NCBI RefSeq assembly: GCF_021369635.1
Contig: NZ_JAJNBZ010000044.1
Span: forward strand, 1-38,179
Reading direction: 5' to 3'
DNA from: Paenibacillus profundus
GTDB lineage: Bacteria > Bacillota > Bacilli > Paenibacillales > Paenibacillaceae
Length of the DNA stretch: 38,179 nucleotides
The position numbers and the translations under genes were made by a program. The stretch's first letter is position 1; every line of letters begins with the position of its first letter. The notes under the pieces were generated by a model that saw nothing but the letters and a program-made list of their open reading frames with translations, searched no databases and was not told the DNA's origin. Positions 1-9,192 of this stretch are shown in pieces.

Positions 1-43
1 CAAATTCTAAGAAAACGCGAGCATTTAAGAGAAAAGTGATTCT

Positions 44-181
44 TCATAGAGGGAGCGTTGAATCATAGTGTATGTTTTCAGTTTTCGCATCAATAGATAG
101 ATCGATTACGGGTGTAACACTATCTGGATTAGACCGAAGCGTGTATCCCTCCGATTGATTGTGCTGATGATTTCGCCTCAT
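44..181 (-). CDS. small hypothetical protein, 45 aa
   Basis: An uninterrupted 46-codon reading frame starts with ATG at 181 and is preceded by a near-ideal ribosome binding site, AAAGGAGG, four bases upstream. The protein begins MRRNHQHNQSEGYTLRSNPD and ends ENIHYDSTLPL. It is hydrophilic, with no membrane segment, no signal peptide and no cysteines. I recognise no family. It is the only candidate gene in the first 290 bases, and its call rests on the ribosome binding site rather than on homology. It could be a small sporulation-type protein, but nothing in the sequence proves that. Confidence 0.4.
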   Translation of the reverse strand: MRRNHQHNQSEGYTLRSNPDSVTPVIDLSIDAKTENIHYDSTLPL

Positions 182-288
182 AATCCTCCTTTCATTCGGG
201 TTAATGTTATGGTAGCACGGCATTTATTTCCTCATTGCATAAGGATTGTTATATTCTGTTTCAATCATGTTAAAAACCCGGGATAAGC

Positions 289-326
289 AAAAACGAGCGC
301 CCCCTGCACAGTTCAGGGAGCGCTCG
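289..326 (-). terminator. intrinsic terminator of the nucleotidase gene
   Basis: Positions 294-306 and 314-326 form a 13-bp stem with one mismatch and a 7-base loop. Read on the minus strand, the stem is followed by five T residues (293-289). It lies about 60 bases after the stop codon of the nucleotidase gene and ends that transcript. Confidence 0.85.
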
Positions 327-386
327 CTGCCACACATTTATCTTATGATTCTATCATCAATATAGGCTCTTCGTCCGTTCGCCGGA

Positions 387-2261
387 CTATTTTACTTCGA
401 CAATGCGCTTCTCTACTGCCGGGTGAATAACCTTGTTGTTAATCAAGTATTCCTCTACCAATTCATAGAAGGTATAGCCGGTATCCAGCACACGATCCTT
501 CTTCAGCATGGAGTAGCCGTCTCCTCCTGACGTAATGAAGTCGTTCGTTGCAATCTTGTATGTTTTCGCCAGATCAAGCGGCTGTCCGCCAATCTTTACT
601 TCCATCACGCGCTCGCCAACCGGCTTCTTCACATCGTAGACGAAGGACAATCCGCCCACTTGCAGGAAAGAGCCTGGCAAATCATCGGCTTTCTCCGCCC
701 CTTTGACGGATACTTCCAGCGCAGCCTTCACATCCGCACCGGTCGCTTCCACGATCGTCAATGTATTCGGAAATGGCAGAATGGAATAGAGATCCTTCTT
801 CGTAATTTCTCCCGCCACCTTGCTGGCCCGGATTCCCCCGCCATTGACTAGCGCCACATCGGCTTCATATCCCGCGATCGTCTTCGTCTTGGCGATGAGC
901 GCATCCGCAACGAAGTTGCCCAGATTGGTCTCCATCGCGCGGACCTGCGTCCGCTCGCCGTCTAGATTGACTTCTGTTTTGCCGATTACGTCCTTCATCG
1001 ATTCCTCTACCTTGGTCACGACCTCTTGCACGAGCTTCTCGATCTCCGCATCAGCCTTTACCTTCTCGTCGTACTCGACCAGCCCGCCGCTGAAGCCGAC
1101 AAGCTCCTTATTATAATAGTAAAGATCAACGCGTCCCAGCGACTTGCCGTACTCCCAGTCCTGTACAATATAAGTGCCGTTGACGACTTCTGGCGTGCGA
1201 AGCGGAGTATGGGAATGTCCGCCGATAATGAGGTCGATTCCCGCTACGTTTTTCGCAATCTCCCGGTCTTTTTCAACCCCGATATGCGATACGACGATAA
1301 CATGATCGGCTTCCTTCTTCATCTCCGGCACCAATTGCTTGGCAATGTCTACCGGATCTTTGAACGTCAGACCCTTCACGTTGTTTGGATGCGTAACGAT
1401 CGGCGTCTCTTCCGTGACAAAGCCAATAAACGCAAAGGTCTCACCGCCAACTTCAGTCGTGAACGTCGGCACCAACAGATTGGAGCCATCCGCCTTGAAG
1501 ACGTTGGCGCTAATCATCGGATACTTCAACTGATCGCGCAGCTTCAACAGTTGCTCATAGCCGTAATCGAATTCGTGGTTCCCGGCTGCCATTGCGGCAT
1601 ATCCAAGAGAATTCAAAATCGGAAGAATCGACTCCCCTTTGAACTGATTCGTATAGATCGTTCCCTGAAACGTGTCTCCCGCGTCCATCAAAAGGAAGTT
1701 ATTGTTTTCCTGCTCCCATTCTTTGACGAGCGTAGCGATTTTGGCGTATCCGAATTCTTGGCCACGCTGGTCTTCCTGAATGTGCCCATGCACATCATTC
1801 GTATGGGCAATCGTAATATGCTCCGTCAGGGCAACTCCCAGCGCCTCAACCAATTGCTCGCGAGTCACATGGGGGCCGTCAGGCAGCTCGAGTTCGACGC
1901 CTAGTGACCGGGCAATTTCGGAAATACGCTTGGCGGAAGGAGCCTCTCTGTCATTAGCGCCCTCTTGCGCCGTAATCGCTCCTTTGCCGGAAGCCCAGTC
2001 CAGATAACCCTGTGCCCAGTATCCATTCTGCTGCGGAATGGTCTCTCCGGTGCCTCTGGCAATCAGCGCGACGGTTTCCCCCAATGATACCGGGCGATTC
2101 AGCCGCAAGTCCCCTTGCTCATAGCCCGTAATAATATGTTTCTGCTGCATCCACTCATTGTGCTGCACCGGATGGAGCGGATCGGCAAAGGCGGGTGCCG
2201 AGAACAGCATCCCCAACGCACCTGCTGCCAACAATGAATACGCTTTCATTTTAAACTTCAA
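387..2261 (-). CDS. secreted 5'-nucleotidase / UshA-like metallophosphoesterase with SLH-like N-terminus
   Basis: Hydrolyses phosphate from extracellular nucleotides or related esters outside the membrane (family knowledge). A signal peptide ends at SAPAFA. Residues about 35-75 resemble an S-layer-homology repeat (TGYEQGDLRLNRPVSLGE) and a weaker second copy follows near 110-145; this suggests anchoring to cell-wall polymer, by inference. The metallophosphoesterase domain starts near 150 with the metal ligands TNDVHGH, DAGDTFQG, GNHEFDYG, VVSHIG and GGHSHTPL. The C-terminal 5'-nucleotidase domain carries NLGNFVADAL, NGGGIR and TSGGDGYSML. Start choice: an ATG at 2270 touches the GGGAGG site directly, with no spacer, whereas the TTG at 2261 has a 9-base spacer, so TTG is preferred (624 aa). 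The gene is monocistronic, with its own promoter and terminator. Confidence 0.93.
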   Translation of the reverse strand: MKFKMKAYSLLAAGALGMLFSAPAFADPLHPVQHNEWMQQKHIITGYEQGDLRLNRPVSLGETVALIARGTGETIPQQNGYWAQGYLDWASGKGAITAQEGANDREAPSAKRISEIARSLGVELELPDGPHVTREQLVEALGVALTEHITIAHTNDVHGHIQEDQRGQEFGYAKIATLVKEWEQENNNFLLMDAGDTFQGTIYTNQFKGESILPILNSLGYAAMAAGNHEFDYGYEQLLKLRDQLKYPMISANVFKADGSNLLVPTFTTEVGGETFAFIGFVTEETPIVTHPNNVKGLTFKDPVDIAKQLVPEMKKEADHVIVVSHIGVEKDREIAKNVAGIDLIIGGHSHTPLRTPEVVNGTYIVQDWEYGKSLGRVDLYYYNKELVGFSGGLVEYDEKVKADAEIEKLVQEVVTKVEESMKDVIGKTEVNLDGERTQVRAMETNLGNFVADALIAKTKTIAGYEADVALVNGGGIRASKVAGEITKKDLYSILPFPNTLTIVEATGADVKAALEVSVKGAEKADDLPGSFLQVGGLSFVYDVKKPVGERVMEVKIGGQPLDLAKTYKIATNDFITSGGDGYSMLKKDRVLDTGYTFYELVEEYLINNKVIHPAVEKRIVEVK

Positions 2262-2305
2262 AAAAATCATCCTCCCTTAAACTGATAGAATGATAACCCT
2301 GAACA

Positions 2306-2334
2306 AATATAAGTATATTTATTCTTTTTGTCAA
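2306..2334 (-). promoter_or_regulatory. sigma-A-type promoter of the nucleotidase gene
   Basis: On the minus strand a perfect -35 TTGACA (2334-2329) is separated by 17 bases from the -10 TATATT (2311-2306). It lies about 45 bases upstream of the TTG start, in a very AT-rich stretch. Confidence 0.75.
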
Positions 2335-2416
2335 TCAAAAGTTATACATAGATTGTTTTATATGGGTCAAGTTATTGCTCAAGCTAAAGCATAGGGAGGC
2401 AATTTGCTTATTTAAA

Positions 2417-2800
2417 TCATTTCTTATTAGCACTAATCATATTTTCAATCACTCCTTTTCCCAGGAAATCAGCAGCAACTATACCGGTATACTCCAAATT
2501 GTGATTGGCTATATAATCCGTTGTCAAAACGTTAGTTCCTTCAAATGCAATTGTTCATATCCCGATGAAACAATCGGTTCTAGGAAAATCCAGATACGAA
2601 TCTTGTATATCAAATTGACGAGCATAATCGATCCCGATATTCGAACCGGCAACATTACGAAGAATAACGATTTTCCCTCTCATTTCTCCTAGTGCAGGGT
2701 TTGTTATTTCTTCCATGGAAGCGAGCTGTTCTTGGCTTGCGCACTTCATCTGCCACGACAATAAAGCCGCGTCCATCTGCCCAGTTACATCAAGGCATAT
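2417..2800 (-). pseudogene. remnant of a PI-PLC-like phospholipase C
   Basis: One minus-strand frame (about 2800-2555) contains NPALGEMRGKIVILRNVAGS, which matches the LGDARGKIVLLKRYSGS region of Bacillus phosphatidylinositol-specific phospholipase C from memory. That frame stops at 2555. A second frame just downstream reads YTGIVAADFLGKGVIENMIS and ends at the stop at 2417, which resembles the C-terminal end of the same family. The catalytic N-terminal half with its two histidines is absent, and a stop codon sits directly upstream of the conserved part. I read this as a decayed gene with a large 5' deletion and at least one frameshift. An alternative is chance similarity, but two consecutive family-like segments in the right order argue against it. 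Confidence 0.5.
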
Positions 2801-3088
2801 CTGTCGATTTCATGCTACGAAAGTTGAGTTACTTATTGTAAATACCATCACTGTTCAGTACAATATGATACACAGCAAGAGCATTATAACAGTAAGCTAG
2901 GCGAGGAAGGGAGGTCCTATCCGGGGAACTATGCGGCTCCCGCATTCGCTGCTGTTCATCATTTCTCACAGAGCAATCCCCCCCTCTCATCCCGGTAAGC
3001 GCCATTACAGGGAGAGAACACACATCCCCATGCAGCAGGCGTATACTCCATGACAATGAATATGAATGCAAAGGAGTGTATCATTGGC

Positions 3089-3346
3089 ATGAAAACGAAT
3101 ATGAAAATGATTATGTTCTCCACAATCTGCTCCATGACACTGGCAATTTCCTTGTTCTCGACTCCTATATTTGCGGAGTCGGCAGTTGCGCCATCATCCG
3201 AGAAATCCGAGCCGTCGCCCAACCCCCAAATTGTAACCGCTTCCTTCACGCAGCACGACCTGGATCTGTTGAGCCGGACAGGCATTCCGCTTGACGGCGA
3301 TTCCTATATTATTGTCGCACTCTCGGTTCTTCGTGTCCAATGCTGA
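3089..3346 (+). pseudogene. truncated secreted protein of unknown family
   Basis: The frame can begin at an in-frame ATG at 3050, but the ATG at 3089 is preceded by AAAGGAG (12-base spacer). It encodes a clear signal peptide (KTNMKMIMFSTICSM then a hydrophobic core and a likely cleavage after IFA). About 60 residues of mature sequence follow, including FTQHDLDLLSRTGIPLDGD, and then a stop. A second open frame (about 3315-3443) continues through the end of this one, as expected if the gene has frameshifted near 3310. I do not recognise the family. Length and position among other debris suggest a broken exported protein, but a small intact secreted peptide is possible. Confidence 0.35.
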
Positions 3347-3445
3347 GCCTAACATCAACTTTATGCAAACCCAATATAAAAAAAGATGTACGCTACCCTT
3401 TAGACGCAAATATGGAAGCAGAGTAGTAATAACGGAGGATTAGAC

Positions 3446-5083
3446 ATGAAAAAAAACACAATTGTAGAAAAAGAATTTTTACATCCCCAAGAAGATAATT
3501 TAGAAACGTTATTAAACAAGACAGCCCTCCTTCAAAAACAGCTTAAAGCCAATAATCATCTTAACCCTAAATTCCCTTCAGATACATTTCTTTATAAAAA
3601 AGAGTTGGAAAAGAGTTATATGCCTGAAACAGGAATAAATACAGAGGAGGTCTTTACAAGTCTTTCTGAAATGTTTGAAGGAAGTATTCGACCACAATCA
3701 CCATATTCGCTCTTTAATATGGTACCATCACCATTACTGGATACAGTGGCTGCAACAACAATGACGCAATTATACAATTCAAATAGTCTAATGGATGCTT
3801 TTGGTGGAAAAACCATATTATTCGAACAACGCATAACCAGGGCCATTGGTCGTTTAGTAGGCTGGGATCAATCGTATGGAATTTCTTGTAATGGTGGAAA
3901 ATTAACACTTTTGTATGCCATAAAATCAGCAATTTCAAAAATCGCACCTGAGTCAAGACGTGAAGGCATTCCAAAGGATCTCGTTGTTTTAACAAATGAG
4001 GGAGCACACTATTGTGTTGAACATGTATGTTCAATACTCGGATTAGGAGCGAATCAATGTATTCGTATTGGAACAAAAGAAGATTGGCGAATGGACATAG
4101 ATAAATTAAAACAGGTTATTTACGAGCAATTAGCTAAAGGTAAGCGTATTGCAGCCATTGTTTGTTGCGGTGGAACCACAATTAACTTTGCTTGTGATGA
4201 TACAAATGAAGTTTATCAATGTGTAGAGCAGGTTTTTAAAGAAACGAACCAAACGTATTTCCCATATTTTCATCTAGATAGTGTTATCGGTTGGCTGTGG
4301 TTTAATTTTATGGGCTTAAGTGAAAAAGAATGGGAACAACGAGTTGAAAATCCTGAAATCCGTTTCAAAATTAAGCGAGCAGCACAAAAAATGGAAGGTG
4401 TTTCTCGTTTTGACTCGTTCGGTGTAGATATGCATAAAAATGGTTTATGTCCGTATTCAACAAGTTTTTTTATTTCAAAAACAGATGAATGTTTTAATCG
4501 CTTGAATGAAGGTACATATACTTACGGAGAAAATGACTATGAATTTGGTAATTTTCGTGCCTATCGATATACCGTTGAAAATTCTCGGCCAGCTACCGGC
4601 ATCGCTGCTGCCTGGGTAGCAATGAATCGTTTAGGGAAAACAGGCTATCAAGAATATTTAGTCCGACTACATACATTAAGTTTATTGTTTAAAAAAGAAA
4701 TAGAAAATCTAAGTGGTGTGTCTGTTATTAATACTGCTTCACTCGGCTGGGAAATTGTTTTTACGATTTCATTTAACCGAATTCGATTACATTATTCCGA
4801 TTTTGATCCGAGTGAAATTGCCAAAACGTTCATTCAATATTGTTGGAACGAAACTAATAAAGGACGAGAAATTCCATTAATTAGTATTGTGCCAGAATTT
4901 AAAGTGAATCCAGAGGATAGAATGAAAATAGCTTTTTTACTATACCCCATGTATTTATTTTCTGAGGATAAAACCGGAGAGATTATAAGTAAATTAGCAT
5001 CGTGTATTTACGAATTTGAAATGAAAGTAATATCAGGAGAAATTGTAATTGAGAATCGTCTCTTAGAAAAACCAATCCGCTGA
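3446..5083 (+). CDS. group II pyridoxal-phosphate-dependent decarboxylase-like protein
   Basis: A 545-aa protein of the glutamate / diaminobutyrate / aromatic amino acid decarboxylase fold. The cofactor residues expected for the family are visible: His188 in EGAHYCVEH (ring stacking), Asp278 in HLDSVIGW (pyridine nitrogen) and Lys331 in DMHKNG (Schiff base). The glycine-rich phosphate-binding stretch is unusual: ISCNGGKLTLLYA instead of the common SGGTEANL. The substrate cannot be told from sequence. The start has GGAGG with a 7-base spacer. The gene stands alone, is far more AT-rich than its GC-rich surroundings, and is followed by a good terminator. This fits horizontal acquisition of a single cargo gene. 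Amine production (acid resistance or a precursor for a secondary metabolite) is an inference only. Confidence 0.85.
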   Translation: MKKNTIVEKEFLHPQEDNLETLLNKTALLQKQLKANNHLNPKFPSDTFLYKKELEKSYMPETGINTEEVFTSLSEMFEGSIRPQSPYSLFNMVPSPLLDTVAATTMTQLYNSNSLMDAFGGKTILFEQRITRAIGRLVGWDQSYGISCNGGKLTLLYAIKSAISKIAPESRREGIPKDLVVLTNEGAHYCVEHVCSILGLGANQCIRIGTKEDWRMDIDKLKQVIYEQLAKGKRIAAIVCCGGTTINFACDDTNEVYQCVEQVFKETNQTYFPYFHLDSVIGWLWFNFMGLSEKEWEQRVENPEIRFKIKRAAQKMEGVSRFDSFGVDMHKNGLCPYSTSFFISKTDECFNRLNEGTYTYGENDYEFGNFRAYRYTVENSRPATGIAAAWVAMNRLGKTGYQEYLVRLHTLSLLFKKEIENLSGVSVINTASLGWEIVFTISFNRIRLHYSDFDPSEIAKTFIQYCWNETNKGREIPLISIVPEFKVNPEDRMKIAFLLYPMYLFSEDKTGEIISKLASCIYEFEMKVISGEIVIENRLLEKPIR

Positions 5084-5147
5084 TATTTAGCAATCGGAAA
5101 TCCAGTTGGTTCACCAAATCCCGTGTTAACACAATTTATGGGAAGAA

Positions 5148-5190
5148 AAAGCCGATTTTTCCTACGCTAAGGATTATCGGCTTTGTTTTT
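5148..5190. terminator. bidirectional intrinsic terminator
   Basis: A 9-bp perfect stem (AAAGCCGAT at 5148-5156, ATCGGCTTT at 5176-5184) is followed on the plus strand by a T-rich run to 5190. On the minus strand it is followed by TTTTTCTTCC. It serves the decarboxylase and also the convergent ger operon that ends at 5234. Confidence 0.8.
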
Positions 5191-5233
5191 AATCAACAAG
5201 GGGGGAGGACGGAAAGACGGTGTAGACATCTTG

Positions 5234-6355
5234 TCACTTAACAATTCCAGATTTTATTCCATCGATAGTGATGGATGTCTTGAAATGAACCTTTTTAAAG
5301 TAATCCTCCTTGTTTAATTGGCTCCATACCTCAGGCTGAAAAGCCATTAATTTACGCCCAATTCCTAACGCGTCGCAGTTGCTTTCTTTTAAATGACTGA
5401 GGACTTCCTCCGTTAACGTTGTCAGAGCAGCACTCAATTTTTCCTTTAATATGGAACTATCATTCTCGACATCACCTTTGGGATACTCTGTAATTTGCAG
5501 TTTAAGATTCATATCAATGGAAACGTAAATTTGGTTATGTGTGGATTTATGCAGCTTAATTTTTCTTTTTATATGTTTAACCGTAAATGAAACAAATCGT
5601 TCCGGATAGTTTTTAGTTACATTATCCAAAGTTATGATGAAACTGTTTTGCTGCGGACTTCCTTTTTTCAACAACAAGTAGAGAGTCGATTGATTATGAT
5701 TCAGGTGGTAACCGGTATACTTCCGATCATTAAATAATGCAATTCCTTTTACGAACGCTTTATGTTTGTTTTCCTCTACCACGATAAAAGGCAACGTAAT
5801 ATCCTCTCCAGGATCAAGCAAAACAGATGCAATGGATTGAATGTTCTCCTCGGGAATAATCAAGCTTTCTTCTGCACTCTGGATTAGATCCAATAAATAT
5901 CTGCTTATATGTTCTTCCCTGTCATTTTTTAATTGAATAAGCGGCAATGCCTTATCCTTCACTACTGCCACTCTTGCATTTAATGAATTGCGGGGGTTGC
6001 GGTAATGCAGATCGAGAAAGGGGTATATATCTTGGGCAGCAAAGGCTTCTCCAAGCAATAATAATTTATTCTTTGCGGTATCCAATACACCGGAAGCCAT
6101 GTGATTCAGAATTATTTTCGCTTCTCCGGGTGTTCTTGCAGTAGTAACCAATATGTCACTTTTCGAAGAAGAATTCTTTGAATGTAAATTTCCAATTACG
6201 GGAGCTGCTGCACCCACGCAAAGAAGCTGCTTATTAGTGAGGTCATACGTCAGGGCCTGAATAAGTGTTACATTCTTCATTAAATGTTGATCCCAGCACC
6301 CAGTGCTTATCAGACTGAAACTTAACATGATTATTAAACACTTATTTCGCTTCAT
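5234..6355 (-). CDS. spore germination lipoprotein, Ger(x)C family
   Basis: The C subunit of a GerA-type germinant receptor, a lipoprotein on the outer face of the spore inner membrane that is needed for receptor function. The N-terminus is a lipoprotein signal with lipobox ISTGC and lipidated Cys20, directly followed by the family-typical WDQ. The 373-residue length is normal. The conserved C-terminal LKESNCDALGIGRKL (counterpart of the family's DxxG region) is present. It overlaps the end of the permease gene by 14 bases, the usual tight gerB-gerC coupling. No frameshift is seen, so the receptor looks functional. The germinant cannot be predicted. Confidence 0.93.
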   Translation of the reverse strand: MKRNKCLIIMLSFSLISTGCWDQHLMKNVTLIQALTYDLTNKQLLCVGAAAPVIGNLHSKNSSSKSDILVTTARTPGEAKIILNHMASGVLDTAKNKLLLLGEAFAAQDIYPFLDLHYRNPRNSLNARVAVVKDKALPLIQLKNDREEHISRYLLDLIQSAEESLIIPEENIQSIASVLLDPGEDITLPFIVVEENKHKAFVKGIALFNDRKYTGYHLNHNQSTLYLLLKKGSPQQNSFIITLDNVTKNYPERFVSFTVKHIKRKIKLHKSTHNQIYVSIDMNLKLQITEYPKGDVENDSSILKEKLSAALTTLTEEVLSHLKESNCDALGIGRKLMAFQPEVWSQLNKEDYFKKVHFKTSITIDGIKSGIVK

Positions 6356-7445
6356 GCCTTACACTTGCCCTTCTTTTTGTGATAAATGAAACGGCCAACA
6401 ACAAAGCAGGAATGAACAATTGAAACACATAATGACATGCGGTGAGATATTTATTAATAACATTAAGCTTGTCTATATGCATAAACCAAATGGAAACAAT
6501 GAGAGTAATGACGCAAATAAGGGGTAAAAAGCGAGTATGCTCTAACCTGAAAAGGTTAGCCAATCCTTTTGAAGATAGGAGTAAAAGATACATAAAAGAG
6601 GTAGCGACTGAAATAATCCAAATTGAAATGAAAAACAAATCCATACGTTCAATGACGTGGAATGAGTAAGCCTTAATCATATAAATAAACGGTTCTGGTG
6701 TAAGATTGATGTCTACCGGGCTCATGAAATACACAAGGCTTATAAAAACTAAATAGGTATAAAATAAAGTGACAAATATATGAGCCATAATTACAGCTTT
6801 TAATTTTTGCTTGCTGCTTCCATTGACAAACGGAAATATAAAAAAAATAAAATCAAACCCGAGCATCGAGAATATTGCTTCCTTAGAGCCTTTGAAAATA
6901 TTCAAGGCGCCTGCACTGCCTATGGGCAGGATATATAAGAAGTTCGCATCCTTCAGGGAATATGTGCTTAGAAAAAGTAAAATAATCAATAGCGGTGTTA
7001 CCAGAACATAGAAGCGCGCGAGACTCTGCAACGTATCTTTTACAAGATACGCGCTGACTGCTACCATTAACGAAATGATTATCCAATGTGGAGTACGTTC
7101 TAGTACCCAGCTTCCAACGATATGACCGTATCTCGCAAGGATATAACTCCCTTGAAGCATGAAGTATACTGCATAGCAAACAATAAGGGTTTTCCCCAAA
7201 AATTCACCTGAGGTCTTTTTAAAGATATCGTACATGACTAAGCACGGATATTGATTACAGAGCATCCACATGATTAAAATAACACCGATCATGAGAACAC
7301 CTGCTATTAATGTGGATATCCAACTGTCATGGTCAGCATATTTAGCAACATTATAAGGGAGCGACAATATTCCAACTCCAATTTGTGCTTGTATAACAAT
7401 GTATACCATTTGCTGGATAGTAATATTATCTTTACTTGCGAACAA
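6342..7445 (-). CDS. spore germination permease, GerB family
   Basis: The B subunit of the germinant receptor, an APC-superfamily-like membrane protein thought to bind the germinant. It has 367 residues and about ten hydrophobic segments. The family's opening region QMVYIVIQAQIGVGILSLPY and the LVYFMSPVDINLTPEPFIYM region are recognisable. The start codon is TTG at 7445, supported by AAAGGA nine bases upstream; no better ATG exists. It lies 45 bases after gerA and overlaps gerC. Confidence 0.93.
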   Translation of the reverse strand: MFASKDNITIQQMVYIVIQAQIGVGILSLPYNVAKYADHDSWISTLIAGVLMIGVILIMWMLCNQYPCLVMYDIFKKTSGEFLGKTLIVCYAVYFMLQGSYILARYGHIVGSWVLERTPHWIIISLMVAVSAYLVKDTLQSLARFYVLVTPLLIILLFLSTYSLKDANFLYILPIGSAGALNIFKGSKEAIFSMLGFDFIFFIFPFVNGSSKQKLKAVIMAHIFVTLFYTYLVFISLVYFMSPVDINLTPEPFIYMIKAYSFHVIERMDLFFISIWIISVATSFMYLLLLSSKGLANLFRLEHTRFLPLICVITLIVSIWFMHIDKLNVINKYLTACHYVFQLFIPALLLAVSFITKRRASVRHEAK

Positions 7446-7490
7446 TTTGCTTCATCCTTTATTTGTAGTCTACCACGATGTAAATTACCG

Positions 7491-8927
7491 TTACGTATTC
7501 GTTTTTATTAGCTTCTTTATATATTTCCCTATAATCTTGTCTTTAAAATCCTTTAAAGTAAATGGCGTAAAATAAGGGGAGCCGAAAGACTCCAGCTTAC
7601 ATAAATGACCTAATACCACAATTACACCAAATGACATTCCAACAAGCCCAAGACACGCAGCCAGAAGCATAAACGGAAAACGCAATAATCGAACAGCTTC
7701 GCTCATTTCATGAGTTGGTATACTAAACGCAGCTATGGCTGTAATCGCAACAACGATGATCATCGTTGTCGAGATTAACCCAGCTCTTACAATAGCATCT
7801 CCGATAACTAAACCGCCTACAATACTGACAGTCGGTCCAATTCGCGGCGGCAATCTCAGACCTGCTTCGCGAATTAGTTCAATAGTTAACTCCATAATAA
7901 AGGCCTCAATTAACGGCGGGAACGGAATTTCATTTATAGAATTTTTAATGGGCATAACAAGTTCATCAGGCAATACATCAAAATGAAATGCAATGACAGC
8001 TATATAAAAGGCAGGTAAAAATACAGCTACAAAAATGCCCATGAATCGCAATGAACTGATGAAGAGCCTGGTGTTCCATCGACTGCTGTAGTCATCAGCC
8101 GATTGCAAGAAAGCTGAGAAATGAACGGGCGCAATAAGGCAAGTAGCGCAGCCTTCTAAAAAGATGATGATCTTCCCCTCATTGAGGTGAGCTATCGTTC
8201 GATCTACCCTTTCTGTATTTAACATCTGCGGAAAAGGGGAACGTGCGGAGTCTTCAATTAGTCCTTCCAGCTGTCCAACATTCACAACGCAGTCTATTGG
8301 TTTGGATTTGATTCTTCTCTTGATTTCATTAATCACCCGTTTATTTGAATGCTTTTCTAAATACACCAAAGCTATTTCAGTTTGAACCTCGTCTCCGACT
8401 TTGTCATATTGAATAATGAGATCGTCGCTTTTAAGCGTTTTACGGATTAAATATACATTTTGCCTGAGAGTCTCAACGAAGCCTTCATGAGAGCCTTGCA
8501 CCACTTTTTCATTTTCAGGTTCCGCTATTGAACGCATAACATCATTGGCAATGTTAATAGCGTACAATTGTTTCGTTCCTTCTATGCTAATGACACAAGA
8601 GCCCTTAAGGAGCTCTTCCTTCGCCTCAGCCATTTCCCGCAATACCTTATAATTTACACATGTTTGGTTTCCGGTGTTTATTTCATTCAGCGGCATTTTT
8701 AAAAAGGTCTGAAATACGATCCGTTGCAATTTATTATGATCGGCGATTGTATCTAGATAAGCAATTAGGACAGACGCGCCGTTTTCCTCTATTCGTTGAA
8801 CGGTGAGGTCTTGAGTATGCTTGAACGAATGATGCAAGTATTTCTCGATCGTGTGGTTGTCATTCTCAATAGGCAAATTGTTGTTATTCATCGAGGGTGT
8901 TTCTGTTTTATTCCTATTATTGTCCAT
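7491..8927 (-). CDS. spore germination protein, GerA family
   Basis: The A subunit of the germinant receptor: a soluble N-terminal domain (about 1-260), then a membrane domain with four or five segments. Family motifs include TDTIADHN-like LIAYLDTIADHNKLQ at the N-terminus, GQLEGLIEDSARSPFPQ, and the membrane-domain PFPPLIEAFIMELTIELIRE followed by GPTVSIVGGLVIGDA. An in-frame ATG lies at 8951 but has no ribosome binding site. The ATG at 8927 follows GGAGAGAAAGG with a 5-base spacer and is preferred (478 aa). It is the first gene of a three-gene operon. I could not identify a convincing sigma-G promoter in the 150 bases upstream. Confidence 0.93.
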   Translation of the reverse strand: MDNNRNKTETPSMNNNNLPIENDNHTIEKYLHHSFKHTQDLTVQRIEENGASVLIAYLDTIADHNKLQRIVFQTFLKMPLNEINTGNQTCVNYKVLREMAEAKEELLKGSCVISIEGTKQLYAINIANDVMRSIAEPENEKVVQGSHEGFVETLRQNVYLIRKTLKSDDLIIQYDKVGDEVQTEIALVYLEKHSNKRVINEIKRRIKSKPIDCVVNVGQLEGLIEDSARSPFPQMLNTERVDRTIAHLNEGKIIIFLEGCATCLIAPVHFSAFLQSADDYSSRWNTRLFISSLRFMGIFVAVFLPAFYIAVIAFHFDVLPDELVMPIKNSINEIPFPPLIEAFIMELTIELIREAGLRLPPRIGPTVSIVGGLVIGDAIVRAGLISTTMIIVVAITAIAAFSIPTHEMSEAVRLLRFPFMLLAACLGLVGMSFGVIVVLGHLCKLESFGSPYFTPFTLKDFKDKIIGKYIKKLIKTNT

Positions 8928-9102
8928 TGGGGCCTTTCTCTCCTCAATCATATTTATATGGATTGAAAATATGTTCCCCCAATAATGTGATTATATGCTG
9001 ATTCCTCTGTCCAGAGCGGCCCAAAGCGGTGTACGAATTAGCAGACGTGAGCAGACATTCAAAGTCACTTTACGAACATATCATCCCCAATTAGTGTCAA
9101 AC

Positions 9103-9154
9103 AAAAATAGTGGAGGGTACCGCCGAAGATTGGGCGATCGCCTCCACTATTTTT
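9103..9154. terminator. strong bidirectional intrinsic terminator
   Basis: A perfect 14-bp stem (AAAAATAGTGGAGG at 9103-9116, complement at 9141-9154) with a 24-base loop has an A-run on one flank and a T-run on the other, so it can act in both directions. It ends the bcr operon on the minus strand. Confidence 0.8.
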
Positions 9155-9192
9155 GTGCCTGTTCACTTCTTTCCAAGACCCAAATGAACTTA

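Noticed and set aside
1026..1904. 292-codon plus-strand frame inside the nucleotidase gene
   Set aside because: Antisense shadow of a conserved gene, with no ribosome binding site and no family features.
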